Shown here: piece after piece, positions 53,691-61,854 of the stretch
Layout: each line of letters opens with the position of its first letter
Numbering within the stretch: the stretch's first letter is position 1
Assembly: GCA_015062545.1 (NCBI GenBank)
Contig: SUUL01000003.1
Location: forward strand, 1 to 64,000
Direction of reading: 5' to 3'
From: Alphaproteobacteria bacterium
Lineage (GTDB): Bacteria; Pseudomonadota; Alphaproteobacteria; Rs-D84
DNA length: 64,000 bases
Notes under the pieces: generated by a model
Database searches by the model: none
Seen by the model: only the letters and a program-made list of their open reading frames with translations
Told to the model about the DNA's origin: nothing
Position numbers and translations under genes: made by a program

Positions 53691-54650
53691 ATGTCAAATA
53701 TTGTTCTGGAATCTTTATTAAAACCACTAGAAGAATTCTACAAGCCATCATTTGTAGAAGAAATCGCCATAAATCACGCGGGCCAGGTTTGGATGCGTCT
53801 GCATGGTGCGCGCGTTCCGTGGGTTGCATATAACTCGGAAACATTAAGCAAGCAATACTTGGTTGATTTAATTCATACGGTTGCGAACATATACGAACGT
53901 CCATTCGACCCGGTGCATGGGATACCTGTGGTTTATGCCACATTACCTGGCAATCACCGTTTTACTGCCATTGCGGGCCCCAACGTTCAGTACGATGAAA
54001 ACGATTTAACTGGTGGTGTTGCGATGAACATCCGCGGTGGTGGCGCGCACGAAACCAGTTTTGAGAACTATCATCTAAAGCGCGGGCAACAATTATTAAA
54101 GGTAAAGCCACGTGAAAATATACGTCCCGATGATCCATACGAACGATTAATGACCGCCATCAATGACGGCAGTCCGATATTAATATCTGGTGCGACCGCC
54201 ACAGGTAAGACGACATTTTTGAATCACATGTTAACATTAATTGACCCAAACAGTCGTGTCATTACCGTTGAAGATGCACGTGAAATTCGCGTTCCCCAAC
54301 AAAATCGTGTACATTTTATTTTGTCACGTACAGAACAATCCAATAATTTCAACTATGCGCGCTTGCTGGATTTAGTGGTTCGTATGACCCCAGACGTAAT
54401 TATTGGTGGTGAAATTTCTACGGATAACGCGGCTGTACTGTGGGAAATGTTAGGTACTGGTCACGACCATTTCTATACAACAATTCACGCAGAAAGTGCC
54501 GAAGCAGCCTATGCTGCATTTGCGGACAGAATTTTGCACACCCAACCTGCGTATGACCGTACAGATTTAATGGCAGAAATGCGCAAGAAAATTCGTGTTG
54601 TACAATTATCACGCGATGGTTCTTTACGCGCTGTAACCGAAGTAGTTTAA
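53691..54650 (+). CDS. virB11: VirB11-type secretion ATPase
   Basis: 319 residues. Hexameric traffic ATPase of type IV secretion (substrate transfer and pilus assembly). N-terminal domain to about residue 150; Walker A GATATGKT at 167-174; the Asp box is VITVEDAREI and the His box TTIHAES. The start is the ATG at 53691, since upstream codons overlap the promoter. Apart from a 78-residue gene 27 bp downstream there are no other secretion genes nearby, so it works with components encoded elsewhere or in a reduced system. Confidence 0.93.
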   Translation: MSNIVLESLLKPLEEFYKPSFVEEIAINHAGQVWMRLHGARVPWVAYNSETLSKQYLVDLIHTVANIYERPFDPVHGIPVVYATLPGNHRFTAIAGPNVQYDENDLTGGVAMNIRGGGAHETSFENYHLKRGQQLLKVKPRENIRPDDPYERLMTAINDGSPILISGATATGKTTFLNHMLTLIDPNSRVITVEDAREIRVPQQNRVHFILSRTEQSNNFNYARLLDLVVRMTPDVIIGGEISTDNAAVLWEMLGTGHDHFYTTIHAESAEAAYAAFADRILHTQPAYDRTDLMAEMRKKIRVVQLSRDGSLRAVTEVV

Positions 54651-54677
54651 TTTAACAAAAAAAGACAGGAGAAAAAA

Positions 54678-54914
54678 ATGGATCCAGAAACAGGCATTGT
54701 CACAGATTCCACATACAGACAACCACAAAGCCCAGCTGTAAAAGAAAGTCTAAAAAAATACAGTGAAGAAAAATTGCTAGATGCAGCCGAACGTGAAGAA
54801 CGCATGCTGAATTCCCCCAGCATATTTGACAAATTTCTAGAAGGAATCGCTGCGATTTCACACAAGATAAAAAACAAAAAAACAACAATTAAAGCACCAG
54901 AAAAAGAACGTTAA
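54678..54914 (+). CDS. hypothetical 78-residue protein downstream of virB11
   Basis: 78 residues, hydrophilic, Lys/Glu-rich, no membrane helix. The start ATG has AGGAG at normal spacing. It follows virB11 by 27 bp and ends at a terminator, so it is in the same transcript. No known family; a partner or regulator of VirB11 is a possibility from context only. Confidence 0.5.
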   Translation: MDPETGIVTDSTYRQPQSPAVKESLKKYSEEKLLDAAEREERMLNSPSIFDKFLEGIAAISHKIKNKKTTIKAPEKER

Positions 54915-54918
54915 AAAA

Positions 54919-54940
54919 ACCGCCAAACGGCGGTTTTTTT
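54919..54940. terminator. bidirectional terminator virB11 operon / ppiD
   Basis: ACCGCC-AAA-CGGCGGT with A-run left and T-run right, between convergent genes. Confidence 0.85.
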
Positions 54941-56351
54941 ATTTTGCAAAGAATCTGTTATAAACTTTTTCATTTATTTCCAGTGGGTATTCACGCATCA
55001 AGAAGGAATTATAATCATCTTGAACCGCGTTCAAAGAAACGCCCTGTAATTCTTTATTCAGTTCATCCATTTTCTTTGTATCAACCTGTGGCGAAATTGC
55101 TTTTTTAACACTTAACACATAGAAAGCATCTTCACCTGGGACAATAGAATTTGTTCCTGCATCACCACGGAACGCCGCCACCAAGACATCTGTTGGTGCA
55201 CCTTTTGCACGGGAAACTGTTGCCGCCTTGACACCCGCCAATTTCCCATTTTCATTCAAATCCACCAACAATTCATTTGCGCGCAGATATGCCTGTTTTT
55301 TCTGTTCTGATTTCTGCCAATCTGAAATCAAAGATTTTTTTACATCTGCAAAATCTGCCACATGCGCTGGGTTAACTTTATCAACACGAACGAACACAAA
55401 ACCATCTTTGGTTTCAATCATTTCGCTTTCCAGTCCTTCTTCCATATCAAAGATTTTTGCAATCATTGTATCCGTCATCAGTTTATCCACAGGACGACCA
55501 TCGCGATTAAACGCAGGATAAGTCACATATTTTGCCCCATGTTTTTTTGCGGCATCCTGCATAGATTCCCCTGCGATAATGTCATCTTCGACCTTGACTG
55601 CAACCGCATACCCTGCATCATAGCTGTCTGGTTGCATGGTATCTGCGGCAACAAAAACATACGACACAGCACGTGTTTCCGGCACAGTCTTTGGATTTTT
55701 CTTGTAAAATTCCGTCAACTGTTCATCAGACGGCGCGGCCACCTTGAAATCAGAATATTTTACAGTTGCATATTCTATTTCACGTTCACCATATCTGGCA
55801 TCATACGCGGCACGTTTTGCAAATTCTGGCACCGGCACCGGCACAGACATTGCCCCCAACACCATCGAGCGTAAAATTTGATTCCGCAAAACATTCGCAA
55901 AGTCCGCTTCTGAATACCCAGAATTGCTTAACAATCTGTCAAATAACAGTGTTGAAAATTCGCCATTTGATTGGAATTCTGGATAGCTGCGAATTTCACG
56001 TGCGATTCGTTTATCACTGACCACAAACCCCAAATCATCTGCACGATTTTGCACCATCTGTTCTGTTGCCACACTTTGCAAGATTTGTTGATTAAACGCA
56101 TCTTGTGCCGCTGCATCAGTATAAATATTACGTTGTTCTTCGCGTGACATTTGGGCCAACTGGCGCGATTTAGCATTATTAAACTGCTGTGCCGATATTT
56201 CTGCGCCCCCCACAGTCATCAAATTATTATTACCTGCGACCCCGCCAAAAATCCATTCAGCGACACCCCAACCAACAAAAGAAAACGCCAAAATGCCAAT
56301 CATAATTTTGGCAACAGGTTTTTCCGAAGCATTTCTTAAATATTCTAGCAT
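54939..56351 (-). CDS. ppiD: PpiD/SurA-like periplasmic chaperone
   Basis: 470 residues. One N-terminal membrane helix (about 15-37, IMIGILAFSFVGWGVAEW) anchors a periplasmic SurA_N-type chaperone region, a parvulin-like central part and a C-terminal helical domain. This is the architecture of PpiD, which assists newly exported proteins at the inner membrane. The parvulin core is diverged (ETKDGFVFVRVDKV is its clearest trace), so isomerase activity is uncertain. Transcribed divergently from tpiA. Confidence 0.85.
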   Translation of the reverse strand: MLEYLRNASEKPVAKIMIGILAFSFVGWGVAEWIFGGVAGNNNLMTVGGAEISAQQFNNAKSRQLAQMSREEQRNIYTDAAAQDAFNQQILQSVATEQMVQNRADDLGFVVSDKRIAREIRSYPEFQSNGEFSTLLFDRLLSNSGYSEADFANVLRNQILRSMVLGAMSVPVPVPEFAKRAAYDARYGEREIEYATVKYSDFKVAAPSDEQLTEFYKKNPKTVPETRAVSYVFVAADTMQPDSYDAGYAVAVKVEDDIIAGESMQDAAKKHGAKYVTYPAFNRDGRPVDKLMTDTMIAKIFDMEEGLESEMIETKDGFVFVRVDKVNPAHVADFADVKKSLISDWQKSEQKKQAYLRANELLVDLNENGKLAGVKAATVSRAKGAPTDVLVAAFRGDAGTNSIVPGEDAFYVLSVKKAISPQVDTKKMDELNKELQGVSLNAVQDDYNSFLMREYPLEINEKVYNRFFAK

Positions 56352-56360
56352 TTATTCCCC

Positions 56361-56388
56361 TTTTGCGTTACCATAGCAAAACGATATA
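56361..56388 (+). promoter_or_regulatory. promoter of tpiA-grpE
   Basis: A TTGCGT box and TATAAT about 16 bp apart, upstream of tpiA, with AAAAAAGGAG before the start codon. Confidence 0.55.
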
Positions 56389-56418
56389 ATAAAAATCAAC
56401 GAAAAAAGGAGATTTTCA

Positions 56419-57123
56419 ATGAAAATTATTGCAGGCAACTGGAAGATGAACGGTACATGTGCAAGTCTGGAATCTGTGGTGCACGATTTATCTTCTGTTG
56501 AAACAAATAATAGAATTATTTTGTGCGTACCATATACAATGTTGGGTGTAAAATCTGACAAAATCGCCATTGGTGCCCAAGATGTCAGTGCCCACACCCA
56601 CGGCGCATATACTGGCGAAGTATCTGCATCAATGGTTGCAGACATGGGCGCAAAGTACACAATTATCGGCCACAGTGAATGTCGTCAATACCATGGCGAC
56701 ACCAACGACACCGTTCGTGCCAAGGCTGAACAAGCATTGGCAAATGGCTTGATTCCAATTATATGTGTTGGCGAAACCATGGATGAAAAGCAAGCTGGCA
56801 AAACAATGGAAATTATTGAATCTGGCGTACGTGAATCCATTCCATCAGATGTTAATTCTGACATTATTGTTGCATACGAACCACGTTGGGCGATTGGTGC
56901 GGGTCTGACACCAACATCTGACGAGATTGCCGCGGCGCACACGCTGATTGCGAACACATTAACAGATATGGGATTATCGGGTACCCCGGTATTATATGGC
57001 GCATCCGTCAAGGGATCAAATGCGGCAGAAATCATGTCCATACCAAACGTAGATGGCGTATTGGTTGGTGGTGCATCCTTGAAAAGTGACGATTTCATAC
57101 CTATAATAACCAGTGTTAAATAA
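56419..57123 (+). CDS. tpiA: triosephosphate isomerase
   Basis: 234 residues, slightly short for the family (about 250). It interconverts dihydroxyacetone phosphate and glyceraldehyde 3-phosphate. The catalytic Lys lies in GNWKMNG, the His in IGHSECR, the Glu in AYEPRWAIG, and the phosphate-binding VGGASLK is near the C-terminus. Followed after 18 bp by grpE. Confidence 0.97.
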   Translation: MKIIAGNWKMNGTCASLESVVHDLSSVETNNRIILCVPYTMLGVKSDKIAIGAQDVSAHTHGAYTGEVSASMVADMGAKYTIIGHSECRQYHGDTNDTVRAKAEQALANGLIPIICVGETMDEKQAGKTMEIIESGVRESIPSDVNSDIIVAYEPRWAIGAGLTPTSDEIAAAHTLIANTLTDMGLSGTPVLYGASVKGSNAAEIMSIPNVDGVLVGGASLKSDDFIPIITSVK

Positions 57124-57141
57124 TTATATAGTATTGAAAAA

Positions 57142-57678
57142 ATGGAAAACACAATGAACGAAGACAAAGAAGTAGCCGTGGAATCAGTATCTGTTGAAGA
57201 TGCCACAACATCGGAAACAGTTTCTGGGGACATAAACCCAGAATTAGAAAGTTTGAATACAAAACTGGCTGAAATGAACGATAAATACCTGCGTATGGCG
57301 GCAGAATTGGAAAACACACGCCGCCGTGCGGCATTGGATGCCGAATCGCGCGCCCGCAATCGTGCAATATCTGTTGCAGAAAAGATTTTGCCTGTTATGG
57401 ATGCAGTTGATGCGGCCTTGAAATTATCCCCAGATGATGCGGGCATAAAATCTATGTCCATGGCATTGGAATCTGCATTTGAACAAATCGGTATCACCCG
57501 CATTAAATCTGTGGGCGAACCATTGAACCCGGCGTTGCATAACGCGATTCAGGCGATTGATGCGCCATGCGATGGCGAATCGCGTCCTGCGCCAAACACA
57601 ATTATTCAAGAAATGCAATGTGGATACATGATGGGTGACACAGTATTACGCACCGCCATGGTTGTGGTCTGTAAATAA
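57142..57678 (+). CDS. grpE: GrpE nucleotide exchange factor
   Basis: 178 residues. It releases ADP from DnaK. A long N-terminal coiled coil (about 35-75, LNTKLAEMNDKYLRMAAELENTRRR) precedes the C-terminal beta-rich domain (NPALHNAIQ, GYMMGDTVLRTAMVVV). Start at 57142 or the ATG four codons later. It lies 18 bp after tpiA; no dnaK or hrcA is next to it. Confidence 0.95.
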   Translation: MENTMNEDKEVAVESVSVEDATTSETVSGDINPELESLNTKLAEMNDKYLRMAAELENTRRRAALDAESRARNRAISVAEKILPVMDAVDAALKLSPDDAGIKSMSMALESAFEQIGITRIKSVGEPLNPALHNAIQAIDAPCDGESRPAPNTIIQEMQCGYMMGDTVLRTAMVVVCK

Positions 57679-57699
57679 CCAAAAAATTGTAAAATAACT

Positions 57700-58316
57700 G
57701 CTTCTGTTCCCTGCCCCCTTGTGGGGCGGGTCAGAATTCCCGACAATTTATTGGCGTTGGAATTCTGGGGTGGGGGTAAAAAACAAAGGAAATAAACAGA
57801 ATTTTTGTGAAAAAATTCTGTCATTCTGAACTTGATTCAGAACCCAGGTATTGCGCGCATGCGCGCACAAATAACAAAGATGTATCACCTAGGTTCTGGG
57901 GTCAAGCCCCAGAATGACAATTTTTTTTGTAAAAAAAAATTGTAGTAAGTAATTATGGTAAAAAATATGCTGATATTCCCTGCCCCCTTGTGGGGCGGGT
58001 CAGAATTCCCGGCAATTTATTGACGTTGGAATTCTGGGGTGGGGGTAAAAAACAAAGGAAATAAACAGAATTTTTGTGAAAAAATTCTGTCATTCTGAAC
58101 TTGATTCAGAACCCAGGTATTGCGCGCATGCGCGCACAAATAACAAAGATGTATCACCTAGGTTCTGGGGTCAAGCCCCAGAATGACAATTTTTTTTGTA
58201 AAAAAAAATTGTAGTAAGTAATTATGGTAAAAAATATGCTGATATTCCCTGCCCCCTTGTGGGGCGGGTCAGAATTCCCGGCAATTTATTGACGTTGGAA
58301 TTCTGGGGTGGGGGTA
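57700..58316. repeat. mosaic intergenic repeat block 3 (two tandem 269-bp units)
   Basis: The GC-hairpin element begins at 57711, 57980 and 58249, exactly 269 bp apart. Each unit contains the TTCTGAA / TTCAGAA hairpin, GCGCGCATGCGCGC, TTCTGGGG-TCAA-GCCCCAGAA and AAAATTGTAGTAAGTAATT. The two units are almost identical, which suggests recent duplication. It fills the gap between grpE and a convergent secreted protein. No gene. Confidence 0.9.
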
Positions 58317-58350
58317 TTTCCACAATATTTTGTAAAAACGCGAACAAAAA

Positions 58351-58372
58351 TCGCCCAATCGGGCGACTTTTT
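58351..58372 (-). terminator. terminator of the 58371 gene
   Basis: TCGCCC-AATC-GGGCGA stem next to the stop codon, T-rich on both sides. Confidence 0.8.
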
Positions 58373-58754
58373 ATTCATAATTACAATCACTGACCAACGA
58401 CCAAGAACCACTGGCATCTGTTCCTGTTGTACCCGATGCAACATAGCACGAAGAAATCCCCAGTAAATTCGCAGATGGCGATGTGCTGTCAACTGTGGTG
58501 TCACCAACTGTCCACGATGGACAATCAACACATGTGTTCGTTGTATCCATATATTGCCCCGCAGAACACGACATTGCAGCAATCGGTGTCAACGCCAAAG
58601 ATGCGTACGCAGGTATTGTACCAATTTCATGAAAATCGCCACATGATTCTGCCAAATGCGCACCAGATACATTAAGGCTGACCGTGCCAGTGGGACATGT
58701 CGCGTATGCCGCCCCAGATATCATACATGTAAATAAAATTAAATTTTTCTTCAT
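58371..58754 (-). CDS. small secreted Cys-containing protein
   Basis: 127 residues with a signal peptide (MKKNLILFTCMISGAAYA) and eight cysteines, including CPTGTVSLN, CSAGQYMDT and CVDCPSW, the same module style as the large repeat proteins. No family recognised. First of a cluster of three small exported proteins on the minus strand. Confidence 0.58.
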   Translation of the reverse strand: MKKNLILFTCMISGAAYATCPTGTVSLNVSGAHLAESCGDFHEIGTIPAYASLALTPIAAMSCSAGQYMDTTNTCVDCPSWTVGDTTVDSTSPSANLLGISSCYVASGTTGTDASGSWSLVSDCNYE

Positions 58755-58782
58755 TTGATTATATACCTTGTTATATATTGTT

Positions 58783-59256
58783 TTATTCCGACAACGGATA
58801 AATCATTGCGTTATATTCATCCGACCCGGTATTTTGTATAATATTACCACACCTCATTGCACAATAGCGCATACAGTCACTTTCATTACCCCATTGTGTG
58901 GGCGATACAATCCAAGGGGATACATACGGCCCCAACAAGCGACATACGCATACCTTGTTATAATCCATCATAGCTCGTTCTACATTTATTGCCGTAACAC
59001 CATCATCTGCATACTCACTAACTCCGGCGACACATTCACCAACACCAATAAATCGGACGGTATTGGTTCCGTTGGCGGGGGAACTTACATCGCACTCTGC
59101 CGCCCAGTAATCATAGTAGTCCCAGTTGGAAGCCGCCATAGTTTCATTCATCTCTTGTGCTGTACAATTTTGAATTGCATCTGCGCAAACACTAACGGCG
59201 GACGCATCACCAAATATCAATATGACAAACAAGAAAAAAGATATAAATTTTCGCAT
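58783..59256 (-). CDS. small secreted Cys-rich protein
   Basis: 157 residues, signal peptide ending ASA, about twelve cysteines. The last third, with CVCRLLGPYVSPW and CMRYCAMRCGN, is shared with the neighbour at 59276 (CYCRIISPIHSTW, CMQKCAYQCAN), so the two are paralogues. Function unknown. Confidence 0.6.
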   Translation of the reverse strand: MRKFISFFLFVILIFGDASAVSVCADAIQNCTAQEMNETMAASNWDYYDYWAAECDVSSPANGTNTVRFIGVGECVAGVSEYADDGVTAINVERAMMDYNKVCVCRLLGPYVSPWIVSPTQWGNESDCMRYCAMRCGNIIQNTGSDEYNAMIYPLSE

Positions 59257-59275
59257 ATATTACCCCCCATATCTG

Positions 59276-59767
59276 TTATTGTGCATAGTAAAAAGCCTTA
59301 TTTGTTTGGAAAAAACTTGCACGAAAATTACTATTAGTTCTATACGTGTTCGCGCACTGATACGCGCATTTTTGCATACAAGCGGTTTCGGTTGTAAAAT
59401 ACGTACTGGCATCCAGTTGCCGCCATGTTGAATGTATTGGTGATATAATTCTACAATAACATATTTTGTTTCCACCGCCCGATGCATGGGTCAATTTGAT
59501 TATACTCGCCTGCAAGCCATTTGTAGATGTGGCCGTACTGGGAACGCTATAATTGGTGGTTGCACAAGAAGAAATCCCCTTGATGTCAGTTATGTTACCA
59601 TTACCATGTCGCCAATTAACGGTCCAATCCACGGCATAATCTGGCGCAGTATATCCAGTTGCGCTACCCAGACCGACAAATTGCCCTATCGCGATGCATT
59701 TTTCATACGCGTATGCGCCACCAAACACCCCCACCAATAATAATGATAAAATCAAGCGTTTTAACAT
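59276..59767 (-). CDS. small secreted Cys-rich protein, paralogue of 58783
   Basis: 163 residues from the ATG at 59767, preceded by AAGGGGGAAGGG. Signal peptide MLKRLILSLLLVGVFGGAYA, then a domain with CxC and CxxxCAYxC spacing that matches the 58783 protein. Located 19 bp upstream of it on the same strand, so probably one operon after a local duplication. Confidence 0.6.
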   Translation of the reverse strand: MLKRLILSLLLVGVFGGAYAYEKCIAIGQFVGLGSATGYTAPDYAVDWTVNWRHGNGNITDIKGISSCATTNYSVPSTATSTNGLQASIIKLTHASGGGNKICYCRIISPIHSTWRQLDASTYFTTETACMQKCAYQCANTYRTNSNFRASFFQTNKAFYYAQ

Positions 59768-59999
59768 AAGACCCTTCCCCCTTTGCAATACAATAACACC
59801 AACCACCCGACCGTTTCGACCGAATCGAATTGTGATGCGCATCATATCGCGATGCATGCGTTGTATGCACGGGTTTCAAGTCCCATACCCAATAAAACAT
59901 GGGCAACATAAATAACACTGTTACTATAGACCACATTCACAATTTATATCAAGTAAAAAATCCCCCCGATTCACACTTTCTGTATTTGTTTTACCCCGC

Positions 60000-60370
60000 G
60001 ACACACTTTTATCATCACGCGCCCGGCCCCCGCGGGAATGACAAGAATCACAGATTCTTGTAAAAATATTGGCAGAGAACCCCTGCCCCCTTGTGGGGCG
60101 GGTCAGAATTCCCGGCAATTTATTGGCGTTGGAATTCTGGGGTGGGGGTAAAAAACAAAGGAAATAAACAGAATTTTTGTGAAAAAATTCTGTCATTCTG
60201 AACTTGATTCAGAACCCAGGTAATGCGCGCACAAATAACAAAGGATTAATTGTACCTAGGTTCTGGGGTCAAGCCCCAGAATGACAATTTTTTTGTAAAA
60301 AAATTGTAGTAAGTAATTCTTGTGAAAAAATATTCTGATATTCCCTGCCCCCTTGTGGGGCAGGAAACAT
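60000..60370. repeat. mosaic intergenic repeat block 4
   Basis: One full unit of the family: GC-hairpin elements at about 60083 and 60345, 262 bp apart, with the TTCTGAA and TTCTGGGG hairpins between. The region 59768-60415 shows no gene; the part 59768-60000 has no feature I can name. Confidence 0.85.
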
Positions 60371-60389
60371 CAGAATAAAAAACATAAAA

Positions 60390-60412
60390 AATCGCCCGAT
60401 TGGGCGATTTTA
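60390..60412 (-). terminator. terminator of rpsU
   Basis: AATCGCCC-GAT-TGGGCGATT stem followed by T-rich sequence, next to the rpsU stop codon. Confidence 0.8.
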
Positions 60413-60415
60413 ATC

Positions 60416-60622
60416 TTAGAATCCGAAAACCATACGTTGTTTAGATTGACGTTTCTTTTCGTTACGAACGGCTTCTTCTTTCAAACGTTTGCGTCTTGTG
60501 GTTGGTTTTTCATAACGCTGACGTTCTTTCATTTCGCGGTACAGACCTTCTTTCTGTGACTTACGTTTTGCAACGCGCAGTGCCTGTTCAACGTTGTTAT
60601 CACGAACCAGAACTTTAACCAT
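60416..60622 (-). CDS. rpsU: 30S ribosomal protein S21
   Basis: 68 residues, highly basic: [20 protein letters not shown] and the RRKRLKEEA block identify S21. Full length. It is followed by its own terminator and preceded by tRNA-Ala on the same strand. Confidence 0.96.
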   Translation of the reverse strand: MVKVLVRDNNVEQALRVAKRKSQKEGLYREMKERQRYEKPTTRRKRLKEEAVRNEKKRQSKQRMVFGF

Positions 60623-60696
60623 TTGTATTCACCCCCTTTAACGCATTTTAATTGTTTTACTTAAAAAGGGGACATTCATCCCCCTTTCATTTGTTT

Positions 60697-60772
60697 TGGT
60701 GGAGCTGATCAGGCTCGAACTGACGACCCCCTGCTTGCAAAGCAGGTGCTCTACCAACTGAGCTACAACCCC
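60697..60772 (-). tRNA. tRNA-Ala (anticodon TGC)
   Basis: 76 nt with CCA encoded. Acceptor GGGGTTG pairs with CAGCTCC (including G-T wobble), the anticodon stem CCTGC / GCAGG encloses TTTGCAA, and the T arm GTTCGAG is normal. Confidence 0.95.
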
Positions 60773-60872
60773 AAAACTTTGCACTTTCTATTTGAAAGCG
60801 AACTAATTTTATACATTATGAAACCAAATGTCAACAGAAAATTACTCACACATCCAACTTTAGTTAAAAATA

Positions 60873-60900
60873 TTGACAAATTACAAATAATGTCTATACT
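60873..60900 (+). promoter_or_regulatory. promoter of the zeta-toxin-like gene
   Basis: TTGACA (60873-60878), 16-bp spacer, TATACT (60895-60900); nearly the same as the Fic-gene promoter at 30676. Confidence 0.75.
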
Positions 60901-60918
60901 TAACAAAAGAGACGTAAC

Positions 60919-61809
60919 ATGAAGTACGCTAAACGCCCTTTTATTATAATTGTATCTGGACCAAACGGTGCAGGTAAAACTACATTTTATAACCAACTGA
61001 TATCTGAAAACATATATCTATCAGATGCTGTTTTCTTAAACTATGATAATGAAATCGCGGCAACCAAGCAATTACCAGAAATATCCCAACAATATCAGGA
61101 TATTAAACAAGCACAACAAGATTACCTTCTTAAATCAAAACCTATCGCGACAACAACAACTATATTACCATTTGTATACAAACCAACCACTGTTTTATCT
61201 GCAAAATTAAACAAATTCACAGAACAAATACATTGTTTGAATTTTTCAGCCGCTAAACTGGCATCGAAAAATATGCGCAAAAAAATCAAAGATGCATTTG
61301 CAGATACAAAAAATATTGTTTTTGAAACAACCAGTACTGCAAACCGCATAAAAAAAACCGCTACAAAACATGGCTATGACATATACGGATGTCACATTTG
61401 CGTTACGGAACCAGAATTAAGCGTATCACGCGTACAACAACGCGTCAAAAAAGGTGGACACGATATACCAAAAGAAACAATATATCAACGCTATGCAGAA
61501 AACATCCGAACATTATCCAAAGTTATGGCAACAGAAACATCTGCCATTGTCATAGACAATTCTAATAAAAAACCATTTACACCAATATTTGGCTTATCCC
61601 AAGGATATATCATAGATATTTCAGATTGCCCAGAATACTTACAAAATACATATAAAAATTTATTGAAAAAATATAAACAAAAGTCAGTAAGAGAAATCAT
61701 TAGTCTGGAAGACGATATTGATATCAAATCATTAACCACCGCACAACGTAAGACATTAACACAAATCATACTGCTGAACATGCTGGACAAAATTAAGTTT
61801 CAAAAATAA
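60919..61809 (+). CDS. zeta-toxin-like P-loop kinase
   Basis: 296 residues. Walker A GPNGAGKT (residues 14-21), a long insert between Walker A and the conserved ETT (FETTSTANR), and the RVKKGGHDIPKETIYQRY block characteristic of the zeta-toxin/COG4185 family, whose toxic members phosphorylate UDP-activated sugars. There is no antitoxin gene beside it, so it may be a housekeeping relative, or be controlled by an unlinked partner. The C-terminus is Lys-rich. AAGAGACG serves as ribosome binding site. Confidence 0.8.
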   Translation: MKYAKRPFIIIVSGPNGAGKTTFYNQLISENIYLSDAVFLNYDNEIAATKQLPEISQQYQDIKQAQQDYLLKSKPIATTTTILPFVYKPTTVLSAKLNKFTEQIHCLNFSAAKLASKNMRKKIKDAFADTKNIVFETTSTANRIKKTATKHGYDIYGCHICVTEPELSVSRVQQRVKKGGHDIPKETIYQRYAENIRTLSKVMATETSAIVIDNSNKKPFTPIFGLSQGYIIDISDCPEYLQNTYKNLLKKYKQKSVREIISLEDDIDIKSLTTAQRKTLTQIILLNMLDKIKFQK

Positions 61810-61854
61810 ATTAGTCTGGACATAATTCTACCTGTTTCATATAATACAACCACT

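Noticed and set aside
56376-56392. Third copy of the ATATCGTG-type RNA element (CGATATAAT match)
   Set aside because: The match is the -10 box of the tpiA promoter; no stems or terminators follow.
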